NCBI GenBank assembly: GCA_015057775.1
Contig: SVDT01000006.1
Span: 1-47,482, forward strand
Direction: 5' to 3'
Length of the DNA: 47,482 nt
Source of the DNA: Paenibacillaceae bacterium
GTDB taxonomy: Bacteria > Bacillota > Clostridia > Lachnospirales > Lachnospiraceae
A program made the position numbers and the translations under genes. Positions within the stretch are counted from its first letter, which is position 1. Each line of letters starts with the position of its first letter. Below are positions 8,543 to 17,220 of the stretch, one piece after another. Below the pieces are notes generated by a model. The model was not told the DNA's origin. It saw only the letters and a program-made list of their open reading frames with translations, and did not search any database.

Positions 8543-9843
8543 CCGATGGTTACCTGATATTGTATCTTTTTATATTCTTCCCGGCCATTGCGGGATACAG
8601 TCACAGGAATGATCTGTCCCGGACTTGATTTTTCCAAAACCACCTGAAAATCCTTCATGGTAACAATGGTTGCTCCGCCCATCTCAGTGATAATATCACC
8701 GCTCTGTATTCCTGTATTGTAAGCAGGGCTGTCTGTATTCACTTCCACTACATAGACTCCCAGAGGTATACCACTGCTGTTCATGGCTGAGCTTACCTCC
8801 TGTCCTTTGATTCCAAAGTAGGGGAATTGCGCTCCATTGCTTATCTTTTCCAGAATACTCTTGTAATCGGATATGGCCATGGCTGCGGTCATATCTTTAC
8901 TGGTGTCGTTTTTATATTGATCCGTCACCCAGCCAATAATCTGACCGGACGTATTCATAAGAAACGTTCCCACTCCGGCATTCCCTCTGACATCGGTATA
9001 AAGAATTCTGGTCATTCCGTCAATGATCTGAACATTCTTGGTTATAAAAGAAATAAAACCATATCCGGTTGAATGAACCATTCCTGCAGGTCCGCCGATT
9101 GCAACAACAATGTCTCCCTGCTTAACCGAATAAGAGTTGCCAAGTTCAATCGCTTTCACGTCTTCCAGCTGGGTTCTGCTAAGTTCTGCTGTGGAAACGC
9201 TGACAATCGCCATACCAGACAGCTTATCTGTCTGTTTAATCTTTCCCTGAACCTCTGTCCCGTCAGAAAAAGCCACACGAATCGCTTCTGCATCCTCAAC
9301 TGCACCTTCCGGTGTTAAAATGAGAAGCTCCTGATTAGCCAATGAAATGATAACCCCGGAAAAAAGTCCGGAGTTTTCAACCGGGTTATTAAACCAGTCC
9401 GTCTGAGTCTTTACGGAGTGAACCGTAACGATTCCCTTGTCCGCCTTTTGAACCACAGATTTTAAGCTTCCGTAAAGAGTGCTTAAATCATCTACGGAAA
9501 ATGGATACTTTTCCATAGCGGACTTAAGTATATCCTCAATTGGTTCCGTCTCTGCCACAGTTGTAGAAGTTTCAGCAACAGAAGCAACGGTCTCAGGCTC
9601 ATCCTTTGGTATGGTCACCGGAGTCGTCTCACCGGTGGTTTCTCCCACAAGTAATCTCTCAGCTACAGGTTTGGATATGACAAATGTAACCGCCGCAACC
9701 ATTCCGAAAATAACTGCAGTCACTAAAAGACCCAGAAATCTTTTCAGCATATCCTTTTTTGACATGGGCTGTTTTACAATCTTTTCATTGATAAAACGGC
9801 GTGGCTCCGCCTTTTTATCGTCTGGCCCGTTATTTTCCGGCAT
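8533..9843 (-). CDS. HtrA/DegP-like PDZ membrane protein with a dead protease domain
   Basis: 436 residues in HtrA order: short cytoplasmic head, one membrane segment (about 37-57), Thr/Glu-rich linker (65-105), trypsin-like domain (about 125-330) and a PDZ domain (about 340-430, with SPAYNTGIQSGDIITEMGG). The fold is recognisable from VAFSDGTEVQGKI and VVAIGGPAG, but the catalytic triad is gone: the His site (TNNHV in active members) reads TPEGAV with G180, the Asp site reads KLSGMAI with G210, and the Ser site GNSGG reads GNAGVG with A289. It should therefore bind rather than cut extracytoplasmic proteins. A strong promoter and GGAGGG ribosome site precede it; yhaM follows. Confidence 0.9.
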   Translation of the reverse strand: MPENNGPDDKKAEPRRFINEKIVKQPMSKKDMLKRFLGLLVTAVIFGMVAAVTFVISKPVAERLLVGETTGETTPVTIPKDEPETVASVAETSTTVAETEPIEDILKSAMEKYPFSVDDLSTLYGSLKSVVQKADKGIVTVHSVKTQTDWFNNPVENSGLFSGVIISLANQELLILTPEGAVEDAEAIRVAFSDGTEVQGKIKQTDKLSGMAIVSVSTAELSRTQLEDVKAIELGNSYSVKQGDIVVAIGGPAGMVHSTGYGFISFITKNVQIIDGMTRILYTDVRGNAGVGTFLMNTSGQIIGWVTDQYKNDTSKDMTAAMAISDYKSILEKISNGAQFPYFGIKGQEVSSAMNSSGIPLGVYVVEVNTDSPAYNTGIQSGDIITEMGGATIVTMKDFQVVLEKSSPGQIIPVTVSRNGREEYKKIQYQVTIGAR

Positions 9844-9875
9844 ACTTACCCTCCTTTTCAGAAGACCTAAGTACT

Positions 9876-9904
9876 ATTATAAGGTTCTTCCCGGTTTAAT
9901 GCAA
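9876..9904 (-). promoter_or_regulatory. Sigma-A promoter for the HtrA-like gene and yhaM
   Basis: Minus-strand -35 TTGCAT (9899-9904) and perfect -10 TATAAT (9876-9881), spacer 17 bases, about 33 bases before the ATG. Confidence 0.8.
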
Positions 9905-9955
9905 GAAAAACATATGAAACAACCATAATAACAAGGAAAAACAATCACCTGAGGA

Positions 9956-9985
9956 TTGCAGTTTTCGTCTCTCCTATGCTATACT
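9956..9985 (+). promoter_or_regulatory. Possible promoter of mutS2
   Basis: TATACT (9980-9985) with a weak TTGCAG (9956-9961) 18 bases upstream. A direct repeat GCCGGTT-CTCAC-GCCGGTT lies in the leader (about 10008-10026). No gene is seen in 9844-10068. Confidence 0.4.
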
Positions 9986-10068
9986 GTAACCGATCCCATT
10001 ATTCAAGAGCCGGTTCTCACGCCGGTTAAATATCCAGAAAGAAAGCAGAATAATTAAGGTATAAACTT

Positions 10069-12459
10069 ATGAATCAAAAAGCACTGAAAACTTTAGAATA
10101 CTATAAAATAATTGAACAGCTCACCGAATATGCATCCTGTGAATCAGGAAAAGAACTGTGCCGCAAACTGGTACCTTCCACCGATTATGAGGAAATAACC
10201 ACTTCCTTAAGGGAAACCACCGATGCAGTCACAAGAGTCCGTCAAAAAGGCGGAATTTCATTTGGGGGTGTGAAAGATATCCGGGCTTCCTTAAAACGTC
10301 TGGAGGTAGGAAGTTCTCTTGGAATCATTGAGATTTTATCCATCAGCTCCCTTCTTACCGCTTCCGCGAAAGCAAAGGCATACGGCCGCCATGAGGATCA
10401 GGAAATTTCCGAGGATTCTCTGGAAGAATTTTTCCGCATTCTGGAGCCATTGACTCCGGTTAACAACGAGATCAAGCGCTGTATCATTTCTGAGGATGAA
10501 GTTAGTGATGATGCCAGCCCCGGCCTTCACCATGTCAGACGTTCCATGCGTTCTATTAATGATAAGATTCACACACAGATGAACTCCATTTTAAATTCCA
10601 ACCGTTCTTATTTACAGGATGCCGTCATTACCATGCGGGATGGAAGATATTGTCTCCCGGTAAAAGCGGAGCACAAATCCCAGGTAACCGGAATGGTTCA
10701 TGACCAGTCCTCTACCGGCTCCACTTTATTTATTGAGCCTATGGCAATTGTAAAGCTGAATAATGATTTAAGAGCTCTGGAGATCCAGGAACAAAAAGAA
10801 ATCGAGATGATTCTGGCAGATTTAAGCAACCAGCTGGCACCTTATTTAGAAGAGCTGGAGACTAACTTCCATACTCTTACCAGACTGGATTTTATCTTCT
10901 CCAAAGCAGCACTGGCAAAACATTACAACGCCAGTGAGCCAATTTTTAACACCAAACATGAAATTCATATTAAAGACGGCCGTCATCCCCTGCTGGACCC
11001 CAAAAAGGTTGTTCCCATCAACATCCATTTAGGAAAAACCTTTGACCTATTAATTGTTACTGGTCCAAATACCGGCGGTAAGACGGTGTCATTAAAAACA
11101 GTAGGTCTCTTTACCCTGATGGGACAGTCCGGTCTTCACATTCCGGCATTTGACGGGTCTGAGCTATCCGTATTTGATGAAGTGTTTGCTGACATCGGTG
11201 ATGAACAGAGTATTGAGCAGAGCCTTAGTACCTTCTCCTCTCATATGACAAATATTGTGCAGATTTTAAATCAGGCAGACAGCAACTCTCTCTGCTTATT
11301 TGATGAGCTTGGAGCGGGTACAGATCCTACGGAAGGAGCTGCCCTGGCAATCTCCATCCTTTCTTTCCTTCACAATATGAAATGCCGTACTATGGCAACC
11401 ACTCATTACAGTGAATTAAAGGTCTTTGCACTTACTACGCCAGGTGTGGAGAATGCCTGTTGCGAATTCAATGTAGAAACACTGCAGCCCACCTACCGGA
11501 TACTCATCGGCGTTCCGGGAAAAAGTAATGCCTTTGCCATTTCAAAGAAGCTGGGACTCCCGGATTATATTATCGATGAGGCTAAAAACCATCTGGAAGC
11601 AAAGGATGAAACATTTGAAGACCTGCTGACACATCTGGAAGAGAACAGGGTTACTATTGAGAAAGAGAGAATCCAGATTGCCTCCTATAAGCTGGAAGTG
11701 GAGCAGCTGAAAGCCCGCCTGACTCAGAAAGAGGAACGGCTCGACGAGCGCCGGGATAAGATGATAAAAGACGCCAGAGAAGAGGCACAGAGAATTTTAC
11801 GGGATGCCAAGGATACCGCAGATTCCACCATACGTCAGATCAATAAGCTGGCTAGTGAATCCGGAGTGAGTAAAGAGCTGGAAGCTGAGCGAAGCCGGTT
11901 AAGAAACAAGCTACAGGATGTGGACTCTTCCCTCTCTTTAAAGAGAGAACAGAAAAATCCGAAAAAGGGAATTGACCCGAAAAAGCTGAAGCTGGGAGAC
12001 GGGGTAAAGGTTTTAAGCATGAACTTAAACGGAACTGTAAACTCCCTTCCCAATGCCAAAGGAGATTTATATGTTCAGATGGGGATTTTGCGGTCACTGG
12101 TTAACATATCCGACTTAGAGCTCCTTTATGATGATTCGGTTTCTGCACCGTCAGAAAACCGGGCAAAAAAGGCAGGAAGCGGAAGCAGTTCTACCCGTAT
12201 GTCCAAATCCTTCTCCATTTCACCTGAAATTAATTTAATCGGCATGACCACAGATGAGGCAATCCCTCAGCTGGACAAATATTTAGACGACGCTTATCTT
12301 GCCCATCTTCCCCAGGTGCGTGTGGTCCACGGACGTGGTACTGGTGCTTTAAAGAATGCAGTGCATAAGCATTTGAAGAGATTAAAATATGTAAAAGAAT
12401 TCCGGCTTGGCGTCTTCGGTGAAGGTGATTCCGGAGTGACCATTGTCTCATTTAAATAA
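10069..12459 (+). CDS. mutS2: MutS2 ATPase/Smr endonuclease
   Basis: 796 residues, normal length. There is no mismatch-recognition domain. The order is core/lever helices (about 1-290), an ABC-type ATPase with Walker A GPNTGGKT (332-339) and Walker B LFDELGAGTDPTEGAA, a long charged coiled coil (about 515-640), a KOW-like strand region, and a C-terminal Smr nuclease domain (about 720-796) with the HGRGTGAL motif. Known roles of the family are restraint of homologous recombination and, in Bacillus, splitting of collided ribosomes. The response regulator gene follows after 22 bases, so the two probably share a transcript. The ATG has a weak ribosome site. Confidence 0.97.
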   Translation: MNQKALKTLEYYKIIEQLTEYASCESGKELCRKLVPSTDYEEITTSLRETTDAVTRVRQKGGISFGGVKDIRASLKRLEVGSSLGIIEILSISSLLTASAKAKAYGRHEDQEISEDSLEEFFRILEPLTPVNNEIKRCIISEDEVSDDASPGLHHVRRSMRSINDKIHTQMNSILNSNRSYLQDAVITMRDGRYCLPVKAEHKSQVTGMVHDQSSTGSTLFIEPMAIVKLNNDLRALEIQEQKEIEMILADLSNQLAPYLEELETNFHTLTRLDFIFSKAALAKHYNASEPIFNTKHEIHIKDGRHPLLDPKKVVPINIHLGKTFDLLIVTGPNTGGKTVSLKTVGLFTLMGQSGLHIPAFDGSELSVFDEVFADIGDEQSIEQSLSTFSSHMTNIVQILNQADSNSLCLFDELGAGTDPTEGAALAISILSFLHNMKCRTMATTHYSELKVFALTTPGVENACCEFNVETLQPTYRILIGVPGKSNAFAISKKLGLPDYIIDEAKNHLEAKDETFEDLLTHLEENRVTIEKERIQIASYKLEVEQLKARLTQKEERLDERRDKMIKDAREEAQRILRDAKDTADSTIRQINKLASESGVSKELEAERSRLRNKLQDVDSSLSLKREQKNPKKGIDPKKLKLGDGVKVLSMNLNGTVNSLPNAKGDLYVQMGILRSLVNISDLELLYDDSVSAPSENRAKKAGSGSSSTRMSKSFSISPEINLIGMTTDEAIPQLDKYLDDAYLAHLPQVRVVHGRGTGALKNAVHKHLKRLKYVKEFRLGVFGEGDSGVTIVSFK

Positions 12460-12481
12460 ATATTAGAACGGGGGATCCATT

Positions 12482-13192
12482 ATGGCAGAAAAACAGCGGA
12501 TTTTAATTGTGGACGATGACAGCAATATTGCAGAACTCATTTCCCTATATCTTTTAAAGGAATGCTATGAAACAGAAATCGTGGGGGACGGAGAGGAAGC
12601 GCTTCGGGTTTTTCCTGAATTTAAACCCAATCTGGTTCTCCTCGATTTAATGCTTCCGGGCATGGACGGCTATCAGGTCTGCAGAGAGCTTCGCACCGGA
12701 TCCCAGGTGCCCATTATCATGCTGTCTGCAAAAGGCGAGGTCTTTGACAAAGTCCTGGGTCTGGAGCTTGGCGCTGATGATTATATGATCAAACCCTTTG
12801 ATTCCAAAGAGCTTGTGGCACGGGTTAAGGCAGTCTTACGAAGGTATCAGACTTCTCCTGCTGCTACTGCCTCTCATACGGACCAGCAGGGCGACTTTGT
12901 GGAATATCCGGATCTGATTGTCAACTTAACCAATTACTCCGTCATTTATATGGGACATTCCATAGAAATGCCCCCAAAGGAGCTGGAGCTTCTCTATTTC
13001 CTTGCCTCCTCTCCTAACCAGGTATTTACCAGAGAACAGCTTTTGGACCATATCTGGGGGTATGAGTATATCGGCGACACCAGAACCGTGGACGTTCATA
13101 TTAAGCGTCTGAGGGAAAAGATAAAGGATCATTCCGGCTGGTCACTCTCCACGGTGTGGGGGATCGGGTATAAATTCGAAGTGAAACGGTAG
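12482..13192 (+). CDS. OmpR/PhoB-family response regulator
   Basis: 236 residues. Receiver domain with D11-D13, phospho-acceptor D55 in LLDLMLPGMDG, LSAKG and IKPFD, then a winged-helix domain (about 135-235) with MPPKELELLYFLASSPNQVFTREQLL and TVDVHIKRLREKI. It follows mutS2 by 22 bases behind a GGGGG ribosome site, so it probably rides on mutS2 transcription. Its presumed partner kinase begins 166 bases later but is separated by a strong hairpin and has its own promoter. Targets unknown. Confidence 0.94.
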   Translation: MAEKQRILIVDDDSNIAELISLYLLKECYETEIVGDGEEALRVFPEFKPNLVLLDLMLPGMDGYQVCRELRTGSQVPIIMLSAKGEVFDKVLGLELGADDYMIKPFDSKELVARVKAVLRRYQTSPAATASHTDQQGDFVEYPDLIVNLTNYSVIYMGHSIEMPPKELELLYFLASSPNQVFTREQLLDHIWGYEYIGDTRTVDVHIKRLREKIKDHSGWSLSTVWGIGYKFEVKR

Positions 13193-13208
13193 TTTTAAAA
13201 ATATCATA

Positions 13209-13256
13209 AGTGGCTGACGTAAAACGCTCTATGTATTTTACGTCAGCCACTCTTTT
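13209..13256 (+). terminator. Strong hairpin terminator after the response regulator
   Basis: Perfect 16-base arms AGTGGCTGACGTAAAA (13209-13224) and TTTTACGTCAGCCACT (13236-13251) around an 11-base loop, followed by CTTTTAA. The T tract is short, so some read-through is possible. Confidence 0.75.
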
Positions 13257-13302
13257 AACCAACAAAAATAAGGAATGACATGAATACCAAAAAGAGTTAT
13301 AC

Positions 13303-13331
13303 TTGAAGCATTAGACACAGGTAAGTATATA
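13303..13331 (+). promoter_or_regulatory. Promoter for the downstream histidine kinase
   Basis: -35 TTGAAG (13303-13308) and -10 TATATA (13326-13331) with a 17-base spacer, 27 bases before the kinase ATG and after the terminator hairpin. Confidence 0.6.
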
Positions 13332-13358
13332 TCTGCACAATATAGAGGTGAACATTCC

Positions 13359-14765
13359 ATGACACATTCTTTGTATTATAAATTTATTATGGGTTACTTG
13401 CTCTTTGGCCTTTTGGGTTTTGTAACCATTGCATCCTTCTCTTCCAGGATTACCGACCAGTATCTCCTTGGCCAGCAGTCAGAATGTCTGTATGACGAAG
13501 CCAACCAGATTGCCTCATCCTTTAGCAGCATGTATCACGGAAAGGATATGAAGCTTTCCTCTTCCTATCCTGGTCTTGTAAATGAAGCGGATTATCTCCA
13601 CGCCCGCATCTGGATTGTGGACCGCCAGGGCAAGATTGTATCCGACAGCCAGCAGCCAGGTAAGGATGGAGATATGATAGAGAACTTCGACCCTACCATT
13701 ATGGGGAATAAATCCTATACCATCGGTAATTACTACAACGAGTTTCCTTACGATGTATTAAGCGTACATGCTCCCATAACAGGGAACTATACCACCCATG
13801 GATATGTGGTAATTCATCTTCCCATATCCTATTTACAGTCCCAGAGAAACGGTATCTTAAACATCGTATACATTACCTCAGCGGTTGTATTCGGTTTTTC
13901 GCTGATCATCTTGCTGGTTTTTACAAAAAATGTTTATATCCCCCTGAAAAAGATTACAGCCGGCGCCAACGAATACGCACAGGGTAATCTGACTCATCAC
14001 ATTGATGTGAATACAAGGGATGAAATGGGATATCTGGCAGCTACTTTAAATTATATGTCTGATGAGATCAATAAAATGGAGGAATACCAGCGGACCTTTA
14101 TCGCCAATGTGTCACACGATTTCCGTTCCCCCCTCACTTCCATCAAGGGATACTTAGAGGCGATCTTAGACGGCACCATACCGCCCCAGATGCATGAAAA
14201 GTATTTAAACCGGGTGATATCCGAGACAGAGCGGCTCAATAAGCTGACACAGGGCATGCTGACCCTTAATTCCCTTGACTGTAAAGGATATTTAAACCGG
14301 ACGAATTTTGATATTAACCGGGTGATCAAAGATACGGCTGCTTCTTTAGAAGGAACCTGCAATACAAAAAACATTACATTTGACCTGACTTTTTCTGACA
14401 GCATTCAGATGGTCCACGCAGACCTTGGCAAGATCCAGCAGGTTCTTTATAATCTTATCGATAATGCCATTAAATTCAGCCATACGGATTCCACCATATA
14501 TATACAGGCTTCCGGCAAGTATGAAAAAATCTTTATCTCAGTAAAAGATACAGGAATCGGAATTCCAAAGGACAGCATCAAAAAGATATGGGAACGTTTT
14601 TACAAAACTGATCTGTCCAGAGGAAAGGACAAGAAAGGGACCGGACTGGGACTTGCAATTGTTCGGGAAATCATTCAGTCTCACGGAGAAAACATTGATG
14701 TAGTCAGCACAGAAGGGGTTGGATCTGAGTTTATTTTCAGCCTTCCTAAATCAACCAATCTATAG
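13359..14765 (+). CDS. HAMP-containing sensor histidine kinase
   Basis: 468 residues. Membrane segments at about 9-28 and 165-187 flank a sensor region of about 135 residues. A HAMP domain follows (about 188-240, with GNLTHHIDVNTRDEMGYLA), then HisKA with H253 in NVSHDFRSPLTSIKGYLEAI, and an ATPase domain with N box NLIDNAIKFS, G1 DTGIGIP, F box ERFYK and G2 GTGLGLAIV. All catalytic boxes are intact. GAGGTG precedes the ATG. By position it should partner the regulator at 12482-13192, although a hairpin and separate promoter lie between them. A two-way terminator follows directly. Confidence 0.95.
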   Translation: MTHSLYYKFIMGYLLFGLLGFVTIASFSSRITDQYLLGQQSECLYDEANQIASSFSSMYHGKDMKLSSSYPGLVNEADYLHARIWIVDRQGKIVSDSQQPGKDGDMIENFDPTIMGNKSYTIGNYYNEFPYDVLSVHAPITGNYTTHGYVVIHLPISYLQSQRNGILNIVYITSAVVFGFSLIILLVFTKNVYIPLKKITAGANEYAQGNLTHHIDVNTRDEMGYLAATLNYMSDEINKMEEYQRTFIANVSHDFRSPLTSIKGYLEAILDGTIPPQMHEKYLNRVISETERLNKLTQGMLTLNSLDCKGYLNRTNFDINRVIKDTAASLEGTCNTKNITFDLTFSDSIQMVHADLGKIQQVLYNLIDNAIKFSHTDSTIYIQASGKYEKIFISVKDTGIGIPKDSIKKIWERFYKTDLSRGKDKKGTGLGLAIVREIIQSHGENIDVVSTEGVGSEFIFSLPKSTNL

Positions 14766-14783
14766 GAGTTTCTGTGTAATATA

Positions 14784-14839
14784 AAAAGCAGATAAGAACA
14801 GACGCTTTGATGTCTAAACTTATCTGCTTTTGTTTTTTT
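14784..14839. terminator. Bidirectional terminator between convergent kinase and blaI-like genes
   Basis: Perfect 13-base arms AAAAGCAGATAAG (14784-14796) and CTTATCTGCTTTT (14819-14831) with an inner AGAC/GTCT pairing. GTTTTTTT follows on the plus strand and TTTTTATA on the minus strand, so it can stop both convergent genes. Confidence 0.9.
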
Positions 14840-14849
14840 AAGAAATTAA

Positions 14850-15254
14850 TCACTTATGCTCTTCCCGGCTGTCAGATATTCTCTTTTCTTTTTTATCTTT
14901 CAGGATACGTTCCAGTTCTTCGATCTGATCCATTGACAGCTCTTCTTCCAGAAACTTGGCAAAAAGCATATTTAAAGCCCCGTCATAGACCTTTTTTAAG
15001 AAGGTTTCATTCTCAGATCTGATGCACTCTTCTTCCGAGAGCAAAGGATAGTAGTAATAAACTCTGCCCTTCTTTTCAAACCCAATCACTTCTTTTTTAA
15101 TGAGTCTTGTTATAAAGGTTTTTATTGTCTGTGCTGACCACATCATTCTGCCAGATAGCAGGTTAATAATCTCTTCTGAGGTTATGGGGTTAGACTTCCA
15201 TATAAGTTTCATAATTTCCCATTCTGCTTCTGATATTTTTGGAAGTGTGCTCAT
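14850..15254 (-). CDS. BlaI/MecI/CopY-family transcriptional repressor
   Basis: 134 residues. N-terminal winged helix (about 5-75) with ISEAEWEIMKLIWKSNPITS, WSAQTIKTFITRLIKKEVI and the wing KKGRVYYYYPL, then a helical dimerisation tail (about 80-125). In the classical system BlaI represses beta-lactamase genes and is cut after BlaR1 senses the drug; no BlaR1-type metalloprotease or beta-lactamase gene is next to it here, so its inducer and targets are unknown. It is a single-gene unit with a near-consensus promoter and a shared terminator. The sequence TGTA-AGC-TGTA (in plus orientation at about 15281-15291) in its leader resembles BlaI half-sites and might allow self-repression. Confidence 0.92.
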   Translation of the reverse strand: MSTLPKISEAEWEIMKLIWKSNPITSEEIINLLSGRMMWSAQTIKTFITRLIKKEVIGFEKKGRVYYYYPLLSEEECIRSENETFLKKVYDGALNMLFAKFLEEELSMDQIEELERILKDKKEKRISDSREEHK

Positions 15255-15296
15255 ATATATAACTCCTTTTGGGTCTGCATTTGTAAGCTGTATCTT

Positions 15297-15325
15297 AGTT
15301 TAAACCTGCGGAGTATGTTTGTCAA
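15297..15325 (-). promoter_or_regulatory. Sigma-A promoter of the blaI-like gene
   Basis: Consensus -35 TTGACA (15320-15325), 17-base spacer and -10 TAAACT (15297-15302) on the minus strand, about 42 bases before the ATG. Confidence 0.8.
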
Positions 15326-15365
15326 TTCACAATTACAGGGGATTGATACAACTCTTTCATGAAGC

Positions 15366-15414
15366 AGAAAAGCACGCCAGCCTCCCGATTCAGGAAAGAC
15401 AGCATGCCTTTTTT
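15366..15414 (-). terminator. Terminator after the PIN-PhoH gene
   Basis: On the minus strand AAAAGGCATGC pairs with GCGTGCTTTT (one G-T pair), with an inner CTTTCC/GGGAGG stem, and TTTTCTG follows. It begins about 13 bases past the stop. Confidence 0.65.
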
Positions 15415-15426
15415 ATCAACAATATC

Positions 15427-16788
15427 TTATAATCGTTTTACCGCATCCATTGCCAGTACAGACCGTTCGCATTCCTCTGTCTGCAGGGTAATCTGCCAGC
15501 ACAAAGAACTTCCTTTCATATGTTCAGCCGCATAACTGAGTCCATTGGTCCGTTCATCAAGAAAGGGGCGGTCAATCTGATTTGGGTCTCCAAGCAGTAT
15601 GATCTTTGTTCCTTTTCCTGCACGGGTTATAATTCCCTTGACCTGATTGGGTGTCATATTCTGGGCTTCATCGATAATTAAATAAGTCTGAATGATGGAT
15701 CGTCCCCGGATAAATGTCAGCGCCTCTGTTTTAATCAGGCCTCTGGCAAATATCTCTTCGATTTTGCCTGATAGTTCATCCTCATTTTCATATCGCTTCT
15801 CCTCATTGGAATCAATAAGCTGTTCCAGATTGTCAATCACAGGTCTCATCAGCGGAGAGATTTTCTCCTGCTCGTCTCCCGGTAGAAATCCAATGTCAGA
15901 ATCAAACTGGGCATTGGGACGGCTGACTATGATCCGTCTGTATTCTCCGGTTGGATTGTTTAAAAGCTTTTCAAGCCCTACTGCAAGAGAGTAAAAGGTT
16001 TTGGCTGTCCCCGCCATACCTTTAATGATGACTAACGGCGCTATTTCAGCAGGCTGCATCAGGGCTTCCTGGGCAAAATACTGACCCGCATTCCTGGGCG
16101 CAACCCCATAGGGCTTGCTTTTCTGGTAATCAAGAGGGATTATTTTATCTCCGTTTACTCGCCCCAGCACGGTTTTTCTGGTTGACTGATCCGCTTTTAA
16201 TATTACAAACTGATTCTCAAACAGCTTTGGACTGCTTTTAGCACCCGATTCATCAGTTATGTATACCCGCTCGGTTGAAATTCCCTTTTTCTTAAAATCC
16301 TTAAAATTCTCCTCTGGAGCAAAAACCTCAATTCTTCCTGTGTACTGCTCCTCTCGCCCGGATACCTGCTCGGTTGTAAAATCCTCCGCACGGATTCCGA
16401 TAATCTGCGCTTTAATACGCAGCAATATGTCCTTCGTTACCAGTACGACCTCTCCCTCAAGTCCTCTGCATACCTTGAGAATGCGGTTATCCATTTTGTC
16501 GTCGGGAAGATCTGGGGGAAGCACAACATCCACAAAGTTTTTTTCAATCCTGATTGTTCCACCATGCTCCAGTTTTACTCCTGTCAGTAAATCTCCCTGA
16601 TGACGCAGCTGTTCCAAAAGCCTGATGGCCTTTCTTGCATTGGCACCTGTTTCGCCCTCAGCCTTTTTTAAGTGATCCAGTTCTTCCAGTACAGCGACAG
16701 GAAGAACTACCCGGTTATCTTCGAAACAATTGATGGCGTAAGGTGCCTGAATCAGAACATTGGTATCTACCACATAGGTTTTTATCAT
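15427..16788 (-). CDS. ylaK: PIN-domain PhoH-family ATPase (YlaK type)
   Basis: 453 residues in two parts. The N-terminal PIN nuclease-like domain (about 1-140) shows D8 in VVDTNVLIQ, the acidic pair E35/E36 in VLEELDHLKK and VTKDILLRIKA. The C-terminal PhoH ATPase has Walker A GMAGTAKT (257-264), SRPN, then Walker B TYLIIDEAQNMTPNQVK and the sensor LLGDPNQID. Proteins of this arrangement (PhoH2, YlaK) are thought to be RNA-directed helicase-nucleases; no antitoxin-like gene precedes it. Single-gene unit with its own promoter region and terminator. Confidence 0.93.
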   Translation of the reverse strand: MIKTYVVDTNVLIQAPYAINCFEDNRVVLPVAVLEELDHLKKAEGETGANARKAIRLLEQLRHQGDLLTGVKLEHGGTIRIEKNFVDVVLPPDLPDDKMDNRILKVCRGLEGEVVLVTKDILLRIKAQIIGIRAEDFTTEQVSGREEQYTGRIEVFAPEENFKDFKKKGISTERVYITDESGAKSSPKLFENQFVILKADQSTRKTVLGRVNGDKIIPLDYQKSKPYGVAPRNAGQYFAQEALMQPAEIAPLVIIKGMAGTAKTFYSLAVGLEKLLNNPTGEYRRIIVSRPNAQFDSDIGFLPGDEQEKISPLMRPVIDNLEQLIDSNEEKRYENEDELSGKIEEIFARGLIKTEALTFIRGRSIIQTYLIIDEAQNMTPNQVKGIITRAGKGTKIILLGDPNQIDRPFLDERTNGLSYAAEHMKGSSLCWQITLQTEECERSVLAMDAVKRL

Positions 16789-16836
16789 TTACCGGACTCC
16801 TTTGCAATTTCAGAAACTCTGGTCTCTGTAAATCTG

Positions 16837-16865
16837 ATTATACCTTCTGCCAGGGACTGCTGTAA
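16837..16865 (-). promoter_or_regulatory. Possible promoter of the PIN-PhoH gene
   Basis: Minus-strand TATAAT (16837-16842), about 49 bases before the ATG, with a poor -35 (TTACAG, 16860-16865). AAAGGAG precedes the ATG. Confidence 0.45.
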
Positions 16866-16905
16866 TCACAGTATGGTAAAAGAAATGTAAAAACAGATTC
16901 AATTT

Positions 16906-16924
16906 TCTGGAATCCGGTTCCAGA
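16906..16924 (-). terminator. Weak hairpin after the sugar-transport operon
   Basis: TCTGGAA and TTCCAGA form perfect 7-base arms just past the small membrane protein gene. The T tract comes only about 12 bases later, so termination here is uncertain. Confidence 0.4.
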
Positions 16925-16935
16925 TATCCTAAATT

Positions 16936-17211
16936 TTATAATATATGTTCCTGTTCATCTTCATTCCATGACCCGGACTTTTCCGGACCTTTAAAGAGCA
17001 GTCTTTTTAATGACCAGATAATCATAATGGAACCGGTTAGAAAAAACAGGGTCATAAAGACCAGCTGAATCAGATTTCTGATTCCGGAAGAGATAAGAAG
17101 TTCCGGAACCAGCTGAAACGCCAGCCAGACCAGATATCCGCCTCCTACCAGTCTTAACCCCAAAGTAATTGGTGCAGGTGACTCACCCTGCTTCTTTTTG
17201 TCCTCACTCAT
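16936..17211 (-). CDS. Small membrane protein of unknown function
   Basis: 91 residues, family not recognised. A short polar head (MSEDKKKQGESPAP) is followed by two hydrophobic segments at about 18-40 and 47-70, then a charged tail rich in K, E and D. It begins nine bases after the AraR-like repressor stop and is the last gene of the sugar-uptake operon, so it is probably co-transcribed with it. It could be a transporter-associated or stress-related membrane peptide; nothing in the sequence decides this. Confidence 0.65.
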   Translation of the reverse strand: MSEDKKKQGESPAPITLGLRLVGGGYLVWLAFQLVPELLISSGIRNLIQLVFMTLFFLTGSIMIIWSLKRLLFKGPEKSGSWNEDEQEHIL

Positions 17212-17220
17212 GTTATGCTC

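Noticed and set aside
9479-9928. 149-residue plus-strand open frame
   Set aside because: Antisense to the HtrA-like gene's N-terminal region, Ser/Val/Thr-rich from reverse reading of its Thr/Glu linker, and runs through the HtrA-like promoter.
16789-16935. Possible tRNA or small RNA between the PhoH and sugar-operon genes
   Set aside because: No cloverleaf arms, TTCGA loop or CCA end; only a -10 box and a short hairpin are visible.
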